A DNA stretch of 48,127 nt, from positions 1-48,127 of the forward strand of contig CAZXOC010000013.1 in NCBI GenBank assembly GCA_964642165.1. Direction: 5' to 3'. The notes under the pieces were generated by a model. It saw only the letters and a list, made by a program, of their open reading frames with translations, was not told the origin of the DNA and made no database searches. This document shows, one piece after another, positions 27,868 to 36,096 of this stretch. The DNA is from CAYRVX01 sp964642165 (GTDB lineage: Bacteria; Planctomycetota; Phycisphaerae; SM23-33). Positions within the stretch are counted from its first letter, which is position 1, and every line of letters begins with the position of its first letter. The position numbers and the translations under genes were made by a program.

Positions 27868-30270
27868 TCAGAGGGCCTTGAGCCAGGCCTCGATGCGCTG
27901 GAGCCGCTCGGGCTTGGGGGCCTTGGGGTCGTAGCCGGTGAGCTTGGGGGCCACCTGCGTCAGGACGTTGAGGATGGCCCGCTCGGCGGCCTCGTTGGGC
28001 TTTTCGGCCTGGGCGAGCTTCTGGAGCTCCATGACCAGCGGCCGGACGGCCCGGTCGCCGAGGTTCTTCAGCTCGGCGGCGGCGGCCTTGCCGGCCGCGG
28101 GGTCGGCCGCCAGGAGCTGCGCCGCCAGCTTCGAGACGCGCTGGCGGTCCTCGTCGGCCTGCTTGGCGGTCGCGTCGGCGACGAGACGGCGGATCTGCTC
28201 CTGCTGGGCCTGCCCGAGGCGCGCGGGCAGCTTCTGGAGGGCCGCTCCGCCGAGCAGGATCGCCGGGGCGTACCGCTTCTCGCCCACGAGGGCCGTCAGG
28301 CGTTTGTTCAGCCGCAGCAGCGCCTCCCCGAACGCCTCCGGCGGGTGCGCCGCGGCCATCGCCTCGACCACCGTCGGATCGTTGGCCTTCAGCAGGGCGT
28401 CGACCCACTCGAGGTAGACCGCCGGGGCATCGACGTGCTTGTCGGCCAGGTAGCGGCGGAAGGCCAGGCCGAACAGCGGGGCGGCCTCGGCCGGCCTCGA
28501 AGCGGCCATCAACGCCTGGGCGAGCTTGCGCCGGGCCCCGGGCAGCTCGGCGCTCTGGTCGGCCTTGAGGGCCTGGACGAGCATCTGCCCGACCTCGATC
28601 CGGCGGCTGAGGGCGTCCTTCCGGTCGGCGAGCGAGGCGAAGACGCCGGACAGCGTGGCGGCGTCGGCCTTGGCCAGAACGGCCATCGCGACGGTCCAGG
28701 CCTTCCCGCGGACGGCGGCGTCCGGCTCCGCGGCGGGGTCCGTCCGCTGGAGCAGTGTCGAGAGGTGCTTCGCGCCATCCAGGGCGCCGAGGGCGTCGAC
28801 GACGGCCTGCCGCACCCCGCGGTCCGCGTCCGACGCCAGCGCCACCAGCGTGTCCGCCAGGACCGGGTCCCGAAGCCGCGACATGCCCTTCACCGCCGCC
28901 AGGCGGACCGTGGCGGCCGGGTCCTTCAGCCCGTCCCGCAGCGCCGGCAGGAACTCCTCGTCGGCGACCGTGCCCATGGCCGTCAGCAGCGCCTCGCGAA
29001 GCGCGGCGCCGTTCTCGCCGCCGGTGGCGGACGTGCCGGCGTAGCGCTTCAGCAGCGTGCGGACGGCGCGGGTGCGGATGGGGTCTTCGAGGGGGCGGGC
29101 GCCCGTCGCGCGGGCCAGGGCGGCGGCCGCCGCCGCGGCAACCGCCTCGTCCTTCGACTGCACCTCCTGGAGGATGGGCCCGAGCGTCTTGGGGCTGCCG
29201 AAATGCCCCAGCGCCGCCAGCAGCCCCTGCTTGACGTCGGGGACCTCCTCGGTTTTCAGGCAGCCCAGCAGCACGTCCACGGCGTTGGGGTCGCCGAGGT
29301 TGGCCTCGACCAGGGCCGCGGCGCGCCGGATCCGGGGGTCGGCGTCGCCGAGCATCGCCCGGACCTGGGTCCGCAGCTCGGCGGGCACGGCGCCGTTGGT
29401 GGCGGCCCGGCGGTCCGCCAGCGTCACGCCCACAAGGCGGACGTCCGCCAGGGGGTCCTTGAGGAAGCCGACGAGGCGCGCATCGCGTTCGGCCGGGGCC
29501 GTCGCGGCGTAGTAGTCCATCATCGCCGTGGCGAGGCGCTTGCGGAGCGCGGCGTTTTCGGCCTCCAGGCGCGCCTTGTCGCGCCCGAGGCTCTCGGCCA
29601 GGTCCGCCAGCCACTCCGAGGCGGGCTTGTTCTTGCTCCGCGCCCACCAGCGGCGCCAGCGGCCCGCGTCGGTGTCGAACGTGCGGATGTTGGTGAGCTT
29701 GGCGAGCGCCTCGGCGGCCGCGCCGCAAATGCCCGCGTCGCCGTCGTCCACGAGGCGCACCAGCGCGCCCACCGCCTGCCGGTCCAGCACGCGCTCGAGG
29801 GCGGAGATCGTCGCCAGCCGCACCGCCTTGTCGGCCTGGCCGTCCTCGGCGATGGCGATCAGCTTGCCCATCACCCCGCCGTTCTTGTACGTCGCCAGGG
29901 CCCGGGCGGCCGGGGCGCGGACCGAAGCCTCCGCCCCGGTCAGCATGGCCAGCAGCGGATCGATGAACGTCGGCGAGCCGGAGCCGTGGTGGGCGATCGC
30001 CTCGGCGATGGCGAGCTGGGCCGGGCGGTTGCTCGCGTCCGTCAGGAACCTCCGCAACACCTCGGCGGCCTGGGGGTACGTTCGCCGGAGGAGCATGTCG
30101 GCGGCCTCGGCCTTGGTCTTGGCCGAGCGGGAGGAGTCGGCGAGCTGGCCGCTGAACATCTGCAGCTCCTGCTCCTGCTCGTCCGTCAACGGCCGCGGGG
30201 TCGCGAGAAGCCCGCCGCCCACCAGCCCGCAGGCTGCCGCAACCCAGAATGTCCTTGCCGTGCGCCTCAT
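27868..30270 (-). CDS. Secreted HEAT-repeat protein
   Basis: 800 residues with a signal peptide (MRRTARTFWVAAACGLVGGG). From about 60 to 520 the sequence is a series of HEAT or PBS-lyase-like helical repeats, for example VRAPAARALATYKNGGVMGKL, VRLATISALERVL, ICGAAAEALAKL, VRLAAVKGMSRL and VRQAVVDALGAL. A coiled-coil insert near 245-275 (LGRDKARLEAENAALRKRL) interrupts them. The last 280 residues are helical with TPR-like character. No catalytic motif is present, so a scaffold role is inferred. The gene converges on the multidomain protease gene with 23 bases between stops. An in-frame GTG further upstream (30321) lacks a sensible signal-peptide context. Confidence 0.85.
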   Translation of the reverse strand: MRRTARTFWVAAACGLVGGGLLATPRPLTDEQEQELQMFSGQLADSSRSAKTKAEAADMLLRRTYPQAAEVLRRFLTDASNRPAQLAIAEAIAHHGSGSPTFIDPLLAMLTGAEASVRAPAARALATYKNGGVMGKLIAIAEDGQADKAVRLATISALERVLDRQAVGALVRLVDDGDAGICGAAAEALAKLTNIRTFDTDAGRWRRWWARSKNKPASEWLADLAESLGRDKARLEAENAALRKRLATAMMDYYAATAPAERDARLVGFLKDPLADVRLVGVTLADRRAATNGAVPAELRTQVRAMLGDADPRIRRAAALVEANLGDPNAVDVLLGCLKTEEVPDVKQGLLAALGHFGSPKTLGPILQEVQSKDEAVAAAAAAALARATGARPLEDPIRTRAVRTLLKRYAGTSATGGENGAALREALLTAMGTVADEEFLPALRDGLKDPAATVRLAAVKGMSRLRDPVLADTLVALASDADRGVRQAVVDALGALDGAKHLSTLLQRTDPAAEPDAAVRGKAWTVAMAVLAKADAATLSGVFASLADRKDALSRRIEVGQMLVQALKADQSAELPGARRKLAQALMAASRPAEAAPLFGLAFRRYLADKHVDAPAVYLEWVDALLKANDPTVVEAMAAAHPPEAFGEALLRLNKRLTALVGEKRYAPAILLGGAALQKLPARLGQAQQEQIRRLVADATAKQADEDRQRVSKLAAQLLAADPAAGKAAAAELKNLGDRAVRPLVMELQKLAQAEKPNEAAERAILNVLTQVAPKLTGYDPKAPKPERLQRIEAWLKAL

Positions 30271-30501
30271 GTGGTGTGCGCCCTGTGGAACCGAGGGTGC
30301 CTCGCCCCGTATATCCAACACGTGCCGCTCGGGTGCGGTTCGCCCGGATCAGGCGAATCGCCCCGAAACGGCCGGAAAACCGCCCTCCCACGAGGCAGGC
30401 GGCGCGAGCCACGTGTATAGATATCGCCCTGCGTGGCGTCTGGCCAGCACTCTTTGGGCGCCGGAGGGGGTTTTCCGGTGTTTTTCTTGTCCAGGGGGGC
30501 G

Positions 30502-30529
30502 TTGCAATGCCCCCGGTGCGCGGTAGGAT
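30502..30529 (+). promoter_or_regulatory. Predicted promoter giving a leaderless purM transcript
   Basis: TTGCAA at 30502-30507, 16-base spacer, TAGGAT at 30524-30529. The ATG of purM begins at 30536, six bases after the -10, which is where transcription would normally start. No Shine-Dalgarno is visible before the ATG. Confidence 0.5.
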
Positions 30530-30535
30530 ACGGCC

Positions 30536-31615
30536 ATGGCCTCCAGTTCGTCCGCCCCCATGACGTACCGCCAGGCCGGCGTGGACCTCGACGCGAGCGA
30601 CGAGATGGTTCGCCTGATTCGCCCGCTCGTTCGCCGCACGTTCACGCCGCGCGTCATGGACCACTACGGCGGGTTTGCCGGCCTGTGCCGCCTGGACTAC
30701 AATGAGCGGCTCTTCCAGCGCAACTACCGCGAGCCCGTCCTCGTCGGCTGCACCGACGGCGTCGGCACCAAGCTCAAGGTCGCCCTCGCCGCCGGGAAGC
30801 TCGACACCGTCGGCATCGACCTCGTCGCCATGAGCGTCAACGACCTCATCTGCACCGGGGCCGAACCCCTGTTCTTCCTGGACTACCTGGCCGTGGGCAA
30901 GCTCGAGCCCGCCCGGATGGCCCAGGTCATCAAGGGGATCGCGGACGGCTGCCTCCAGGCCGGCTGCGCCCTGCTGGGCGGCGAGACCGCCGAGATGCCC
31001 GACTTCTACGCGCCGAAGGAGTTCGACCTGGCCGGCTTCGCCCTGGGCGTGGTCGACCGCCGGCGGCTGATCGACGCCAGCCGCGTCGAGCCCGGCGACG
31101 TGGCCATCGCCCTGGCCAGCGACGGGCTGCACTCCAACGGCTTCGGCCTGGCGCGGCGCGTCTTGCTGGAGCGGGCGGGCCACGCCCTGGACGACCGCCC
31201 CGCGGAGCTGGAGGGCGCGTCGATCGGCGAGGAGCTGCTTCGGCCGACGCGGATCTACGTTCAGCCCGTGCTGAAGGTGCTCGGGCGCTACAAGGTCAAG
31301 CGGATCGTCAAGGCCATGGCGAACATCACCGGCGGCGGCGTGCCGGGCAACCTGCCCCGCGTGCTCCCGGAGGGCCTGAGCGTGCGGATCAAGCGGGACT
31401 CCTGGCACGTGCCGCCGATCTTCAAGCTCATCGCCGCCCGGGGGCCGGTGGACTCTCTGGAGATGATGCGTGTTTTCAACATGGGCATCGGGTTCGTGAT
31501 GATCGTCGCGCCCAGCTTCGCCCGCTCCATCATGTACCGCCTGCGGCGGATGCACGAGCGGTGCTGGGTCCTCGGCAAGGTCCGCAAGGGCGGGCCGGGC
31601 ATCCTCTGGGCCTGA
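30536..31615 (+). CDS. purM: Phosphoribosylformylglycinamidine cyclo-ligase
   Basis: 359 residues. AIR synthetase closes the imidazole ring of FGAM using ATP in de novo purine synthesis, in the cytoplasm. Seen: TYRQAGVDLDA at the N-terminus, LVGCTDGVGTKLKVA (ATP and substrate loop), GIDLVAMSVNDLICTGAEPLFFLDY, GCALLGGETAEMP, LASDGLHSNGF and the late NITGGGVPGNLPRVLP. Length and motif order match the family. It is followed after only 11 bases by an unrelated GH99-like gene, so the two may share a transcript. A TTGCAA/TAGGAT promoter ends almost at the start codon. Confidence 0.95.
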   Translation: MASSSSAPMTYRQAGVDLDASDEMVRLIRPLVRRTFTPRVMDHYGGFAGLCRLDYNERLFQRNYREPVLVGCTDGVGTKLKVALAAGKLDTVGIDLVAMSVNDLICTGAEPLFFLDYLAVGKLEPARMAQVIKGIADGCLQAGCALLGGETAEMPDFYAPKEFDLAGFALGVVDRRRLIDASRVEPGDVAIALASDGLHSNGFGLARRVLLERAGHALDDRPAELEGASIGEELLRPTRIYVQPVLKVLGRYKVKRIVKAMANITGGGVPGNLPRVLPEGLSVRIKRDSWHVPPIFKLIAARGPVDSLEMMRVFNMGIGFVMIVAPSFARSIMYRLRRMHERCWVLGKVRKGGPGILWA

Positions 31616-31626
31616 TCGCCAAGCAG

Positions 31627-33453
31627 ATGGGTGAGCCAGTGACTCGTTTCGTGACCCCCCTTCTCGCCGTAGTCGTCTCGGCAGCCGTCTTGGCCGGTGC
31701 CGACGGGGCCTCCTCGCTGGACCTGGAAGCACTCCGGGCGCGCAGCCGCCTGGCCTACTGCGACGTGCCCCGGAAGGTCCTGGCGTTCTACTACCCGTGG
31801 TACGGCACCGCCTCGGGCCCGGGCGGGGCCGGGCGGACCCTCCACTGGGGCCCGATCGACGCGGCACGCAAACAGATCCGCGCCAGCACCCACTACCCCG
31901 CCCTCGGGGCCTACGACTCGCACGACCCGAAGGTGATCGACCGGCACTGCCGCTGGGCCGTCCGCGCCAAGCTGGACGGCTTCGTCGTCAGTTGGTGGAG
32001 CCAGGGGGACTACACCGACCGGGCGATGCCGAAGATCCTCGACGCCTGCCGGCGCCACCAGCTCGCCGCCTGTATCTACTACGAGACGGTCCCGAAGCCG
32101 CAGACGCCTCAGGCGGCCGCCGACGACGTCGTCAAGGCCCTGGGCAAGTACGGCAAGCACCCGGCGCACCTTCGCGTCGCCGGCAAGCCCGTCGTCTTCG
32201 TCTACGCGCGGGCGCTCAACGAGATCGGCGTGTCGGGCTGGCTCCAGGCCGCCGTGAGGATCAACCGGCAGTACCGCCCGGGCGCGGCGCTGATCGGCGA
32301 TCGGTTCGGGTACAGCTCGGCGCGGGTCTTCGACGGGCTTCACACGTACAACACGTGCGGCTCGCTGCGGGGCAAGGGCGCACCCGCGGCGCGCGCCTGG
32401 GCGAAGGCGACCTACGGCGGCTGGGTGGACACCGCCGACGGGGCGCGGCGCATCAGCACGCTGACGGTCATCCCGGGCTACGACGACACGAAGGTCCGCA
32501 AGCCCGGCCTGGCGGTGGCGCGCCACGACGGCAAGCTGTACCGCGCGCAGTGGGAGGAGGCGATCGCCGCCGACCCGCACTGGGTGCTCATCACCAGCTT
32601 CAACGAATGGCACGAGGGCAGCGAGATCGAGCCGTCCGCCGAGGACGGCGAGACGTACCTGGACCTGACGGCCGAGTACGCCGGGCGCTTCAAGGCCAAG
32701 CCGCGTGGTCCCCGGCCGCCGGCCAAGCCGCGGATCCCCGCGGCCGCGATGGGACGCCTGCGCACGAAGCTCGCCAACGTCCGCATCGCCGTCCTGCCGG
32801 AGGCCGAGTCCCTCGCGTTCTGGTGGCTGGCCGCCGACCTCCGCGCCAAGGCCGAGATGATCGCCTGGGAGGACCTGGCCGCCGGGCGGCTCTCGCCCCA
32901 GACCCACCCCGTGCTGCTCTACGCCGGGGGCGAGCGCTGCCGCAGGACGGTCACCAGGGACGGCGACGTGGACGCCGCCATCCGGGGCTACCTGAAGGAC
33001 GGCGGCTGGCTCGTCGCCGTGCCGTCACTGCCCTGGCCGTTCTTCTACGACGAGGACGGTGCCGTCGCGCCCCGGCGCAGCGCTCGCCTGGGCCTGACGC
33101 TTCGCATGGGCTGGGAGAACCCGCCGGCGGGCCGGAAGCTCCGCTTCGTCCAGCCGGGGCAGCGAAGGCTCCTGCCCCACCTGCCGAAGCAGTTTGCCTT
33201 CCCCACCTCCGGCGACCTGCGGTGGCGACCGTTCGTCGCCGAACGCCCCGACGGCCACACGCCCCTGCTGACGCTGCGCGGCCCCGGCGACCGCCCGCTC
33301 GGCGACGCCGTCACGTGCACCGAACTGGCGACGGGCGGGCGCGTCGTCTACGTCTGGTCCCGCCTGCTCCAGGACCCCAGGGCCGAGTACATCCTCTACG
33401 ACCTGTTCGACTTCATCGCCTCGCGCATCACGCCGCCGGGCGGCAACAACTGA
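31627..33453 (+). CDS. Secreted GH99/GH71-like protein with a C-terminal amidotransferase-like domain
   Basis: 608 residues with a signal peptide (TRFVTPLLAVVVSAAVLAGA). Residues about 48-365 resemble the bacterial endo-mannosidase-like barrel: KVLAFYYPWYGTASG, then YDSHDPKVIDRH, KLDGFVVSWWSQGDY, VPKPQTP, and LITSFNEWHEGSEIEPS, which holds the conserved acidic residues (Glu in NEWHE). Family members cleave internal mannose or glucuronyl linkages in glycans. Residues about 385-600 have no hydrolase motif and look like a class I amidotransferase-like or ThuA-like fold (VLLYAGGERCRRTV, GYLKDGGWLVAVP). It lies 11 bases after purM, in the same direction. The substrate is not known. Confidence 0.82.
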   Translation: MGEPVTRFVTPLLAVVVSAAVLAGADGASSLDLEALRARSRLAYCDVPRKVLAFYYPWYGTASGPGGAGRTLHWGPIDAARKQIRASTHYPALGAYDSHDPKVIDRHCRWAVRAKLDGFVVSWWSQGDYTDRAMPKILDACRRHQLAACIYYETVPKPQTPQAAADDVVKALGKYGKHPAHLRVAGKPVVFVYARALNEIGVSGWLQAAVRINRQYRPGAALIGDRFGYSSARVFDGLHTYNTCGSLRGKGAPAARAWAKATYGGWVDTADGARRISTLTVIPGYDDTKVRKPGLAVARHDGKLYRAQWEEAIAADPHWVLITSFNEWHEGSEIEPSAEDGETYLDLTAEYAGRFKAKPRGPRPPAKPRIPAAAMGRLRTKLANVRIAVLPEAESLAFWWLAADLRAKAEMIAWEDLAAGRLSPQTHPVLLYAGGERCRRTVTRDGDVDAAIRGYLKDGGWLVAVPSLPWPFFYDEDGAVAPRRSARLGLTLRMGWENPPAGRKLRFVQPGQRRLLPHLPKQFAFPTSGDLRWRPFVAERPDGHTPLLTLRGPGDRPLGDAVTCTELATGGRVVYVWSRLLQDPRAEYILYDLFDFIASRITPPGGNN

Positions 33454-33542
33454 CTCGCGCCCCGGCAACGCCCAGGCACGGCGGTGGCCGGGCCTCTCCG
33501 CATACCCCCCGGGCACGGGGAACCAGCGCCTCGGTCTGCCCC

Positions 33543-34526
33543 CTACCGCCCCACCGTCTCGTACGTCACCGGCACGGCGGTTCCCGTCTCCGCCGACGCG
33601 GCGATCGCCTCGTACAGCACCATGGACTTGTAGGACTCGTGGATGTTCGAGCGGGTGGTGCGGCCCTCGCGGATGGCGGCGAGAAAGTCGGCGATCTCCG
33701 CCAGGTGCCCCGTGTCGTTGCCGCTGTCGCCGCCGCTGACGAACGTCGGCGGCTCGCGCCACTCGACGCACTTCTGGTCCTCGGCGATCCGCCAGCAGGA
33801 AGAGTTGTGGACGGTCATGAAGTTCCCCCCGGCGACGGTGATCTCCACCTCCTCGGTCGGCACGCCGAACGATCGCCCGTCGGTGAGGTTCATCGTCCCC
33901 ACGCCCCCGTGGACGAAGCGCAGGCTCACGGCGTAGCTGTGGGCGCCCTTCGCGAAGCTGAACACTTCCGCCGCGTCGCCGAAGAGGTAGCCCACCAGGT
34001 CGATCGCGTGGATGGCGAAGTCCAGCAGGAAACTGCTTCGCGGCGAGTCGTTGCGGTAGCGGGCCGAGGCGTAGTCGATCGAGAGGCTCTCGCGCTGCTC
34101 GGCGGGAAACTGCCCCAGCCACTCGCTCGCCCGGTTGTAGGCGGCGTTGTAGCGCTTCTTGAACGCCGTGGTGCACAGGACGCCCGTCTCGGCCGAAACG
34201 CGGGCTACCGCCAGGGCGTCCGCCGCCGTCGCCGCCGGCGGCTTCTCCGTGTACACGGGGCACCCGCGCCGCATCACCTCCGGCGCCAGCTCGGCGTGGG
34301 CGTCGGGCCCGATGCACAGGATCACCCCGTCGGGCCCCTCGGCGTCGAGCATCGCCGGCATGTCCGTGTAGACGCGACCGCCGAAGCGCCGGGCGTTCCG
34401 TTCGGCCTTGTCGCGGTCGAGGTCGCACACCCCGACCAACTGCCCGCCGGCCGCCCCGACGTACGGGTAGATCCGCCGAGTGGACAGGCTGCCGGCGCCG
34501 ACGATGCAGACCCTCGGGTCACTCAC
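33543..34526 (-). CDS. Gfo/Idh/MocA-family oxidoreductase
   Basis: 327 residues. An N-terminal Rossmann fold (VCIVGAGSLSTRRIYPYV, then GVCDLDRDKAERNA) binds NAD(P). The EKP signature lies in PVYTEKPPAAT with Lys near residue 95, and the catalytic-region His is in DFAIHAIDLVGYLFGD. A C-terminal alpha/beta domain holds the substrate. The family oxidises or reduces sugar, inositol or sugar-acid hydroxyls. Its start overlaps the end of the URO-D-like gene by eight bases, so the pair is translationally coupled. The nucleotide-binding loop is GAGSLS rather than the common GxGxxG, a modest deviation. The substrate is unknown. Confidence 0.9.
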   Translation of the reverse strand: MSDPRVCIVGAGSLSTRRIYPYVGAAGGQLVGVCDLDRDKAERNARRFGGRVYTDMPAMLDAEGPDGVILCIGPDAHAELAPEVMRRGCPVYTEKPPAATAADALAVARVSAETGVLCTTAFKKRYNAAYNRASEWLGQFPAEQRESLSIDYASARYRNDSPRSSFLLDFAIHAIDLVGYLFGDAAEVFSFAKGAHSYAVSLRFVHGGVGTMNLTDGRSFGVPTEEVEITVAGGNFMTVHNSSCWRIAEDQKCVEWREPPTFVSGGDSGNDTGHLAEIADFLAAIREGRTTRSNIHESYKSMVLYEAIAASAETGTAVPVTYETVGR

Positions 34527-35703
34527 GGGCCGGCTCCTTCGCGCTCGGCGGCTGACCGGGCCGGTCGCGCGGCCCGCGGAGGGGCACGGAGGGGATCCAC
34601 TGCCCCACGGCGCGGAACGTCTCGGCCGAACAGGCCGGGGGGGCCACCCCCGCCGTCGTCAGCACGATGCCCCAGTGGTCCGGGCAGGCGTCCAGCTCGC
34701 CCCGGACGTAGCGCCGGATCTCCCCGGGCGTGTGCCGCCACCAGACGTTCACGCACGTGCCCCCCACGAACGTCTTGCCCGGGCAGCGCGCCTTGCCGTC
34801 GGCCAGACGCGTGTTCGCCAGCGGCGGGGCCGTGAACGCCTCGATGCTCGCCGCCGGGATCGTGTCGATCCGCTCCAGCAGGTCGTACAGCAGCCCGCAC
34901 ATGTGCAGCTCGTGCATCTTCCCCGCCCGCTCGATGATCCGCCCGTAGTCGCACAGGTGCCGGCGGCAGTACCGCTCGAACTGGCCCGGGCTGATCAGCG
35001 ACGTCGAGGTGTTCTCGACCGAGACGACCAGGTCGGCCGGCGTTCGCTCGGCCACGGCCCGCACCAGCTCCTGGTTCGCCTCGTGCATCTGGGCGATCAG
35101 CTCATCCATCTCGTCGGGGTAATCGGCGAGGAAGTACATCGTTCCGGCCGGGCCGATCACGTGCTCGACCAGGTGCATCAGCGGGCTGGTGCCCCAGCCG
35201 GTCTTGCTGATGCCGCGCTGGCCGATCTCCTCGACGCGCTGCCGCGCGCGGGCGGCCTCGTCGTCGTCGGGCGGCTCGATGCGCTGCTCGCAAAGCCAGC
35301 GGAACCGCCGCAGGTCCTCGCGCGTCTTGACGGGGAACTCCGTGGGGTGCCAACTGCCCGTGGTGGGGTCCTGCGTCCAGCGCTCCACGAGGTCGCCGTC
35401 GGGCGTGTGGGTCACGCGGGTGCGGACGTTGCCGTCGATGGTCTCGGCGACCTCCGCGCGGGGCGACGTCGCCCGGGCGCAGCGCGGGGCGTGGAAGATA
35501 CCGTCGGCGTGGATGTAGTCCAGCAGGTCGCGGTCCGACAACTTCCGGATGCGGTCCGGCTGGCTGCGGCGCCAGGTCCCGTTGGTGACCTTCGCCCAGA
35601 ACGGCAGGCGGTCCACGGGCTCCCGGCGATACGCGGCCAGGAGGCGCTGGCGGGAGGTCATCTCGTCGGTGGGGTGGACTCTGCCGTCTGCCAAGCCGAC
35701 CAT
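34519..35703 (-). CDS. Uroporphyrinogen decarboxylase-like (URO-D fold) protein
   Basis: 394 residues. It begins near MTSRQRLLAAYRREPVDRLPF, the typical opening of the URO-D superfamily paralogues common in planctomycetes. The barrel continues with ISKTGWGTSPLMHLVEHVIGPA, SVENTSTSLISPGQFERYCRRHLCDYGRII, KMHELHMCGLLYDLLERID and a late CPGKTFVGGTC. Paralogues of this kind are often corrinoid- or thiol-linked methyltransferases rather than haem enzymes, and its partner is a sugar-type oxidoreductase, so haem synthesis is unlikely. The start at 35703 has GGAG six bases upstream; an internal ATG at 35661 has no good ribosome site but gives the more usual N-terminus. Confidence 0.83.
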   Translation of the reverse strand: MVGLADGRVHPTDEMTSRQRLLAAYRREPVDRLPFWAKVTNGTWRRSQPDRIRKLSDRDLLDYIHADGIFHAPRCARATSPRAEVAETIDGNVRTRVTHTPDGDLVERWTQDPTTGSWHPTEFPVKTREDLRRFRWLCEQRIEPPDDDEAARARQRVEEIGQRGISKTGWGTSPLMHLVEHVIGPAGTMYFLADYPDEMDELIAQMHEANQELVRAVAERTPADLVVSVENTSTSLISPGQFERYCRRHLCDYGRIIERAGKMHELHMCGLLYDLLERIDTIPAASIEAFTAPPLANTRLADGKARCPGKTFVGGTCVNVWWRHTPGEIRRYVRGELDACPDHWGIVLTTAGVAPPACSAETFRAVGQWIPSVPLRGPRDRPGQPPSAKEPARE

Positions 35704-35895
35704 TGGGTGCTCCGTTCGGCCGGAGCAGCAGCACGGCGCCGGGCCGTGCGGGCCGCACGCAACTCGCGGCGATCATACGCCCGCCCCGCCGGCGCCGCCA
35801 GTGCGGGCTCGGCGTTTCAGGCCGCCCGCGGGGCGAACTCCGGGCCGATCGGTGCCCGCGGGGGCCCCGCAGGCGACATTTTTCGCACAAAGGGC

Positions 35896-35925
35896 TTGAC
35901 CGGATCGCCCCGCAAACGCTACCGT
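35896..35925 (+). promoter_or_regulatory. Predicted promoter of the rpsB operon
   Basis: TTGACC at 35896-35901, 18-base spacer, TACCGT at 35920-35925, leaving a leader of about 165 bases before the S2 start. The stretch 35704-36096 otherwise has no gene apart from the leader hairpin listed separately. Confidence 0.45.
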
Positions 35926-36053
35926 ACGACGCTTCGCGGCGCCGCGGGTGGGGTCTATGCATGCGCCTCCGACGCGGCGCGGGCGAGCGGCACGGAATGT
36001 GTACTGGTTCTCGAGTCCGAATCGGCCCCCAGAAAAAGCTCATGCAGGACCCG

Positions 36054-36077
36054 GGCCCGGATGCCTGAATCCGGGCC
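36054..36077 (+). promoter_or_regulatory. Leader hairpin just upstream of the rpsB ribosome site
   Basis: A perfect 9-bp stem GGCCCGGAT / ATCCGGGCC with a 6-base loop ends seven bases before GGAGGT (36085-36090). It is correctly placed to influence S2 translation. S2 autoregulation through its leader is known in some bacteria, but no homology to those leaders is claimed. Confidence 0.5.
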
Positions 36078-36096
36078 AACGAGCGGAGGTGCAGGC

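Noticed and set aside
26057..31867. Very long open frame on the minus strand opposite the protease, HEAT-repeat and purM genes
   Set aside because: It is antisense to three well-supported genes, has no recognisable domains, and is explained by high-GC third positions removing stop codons.
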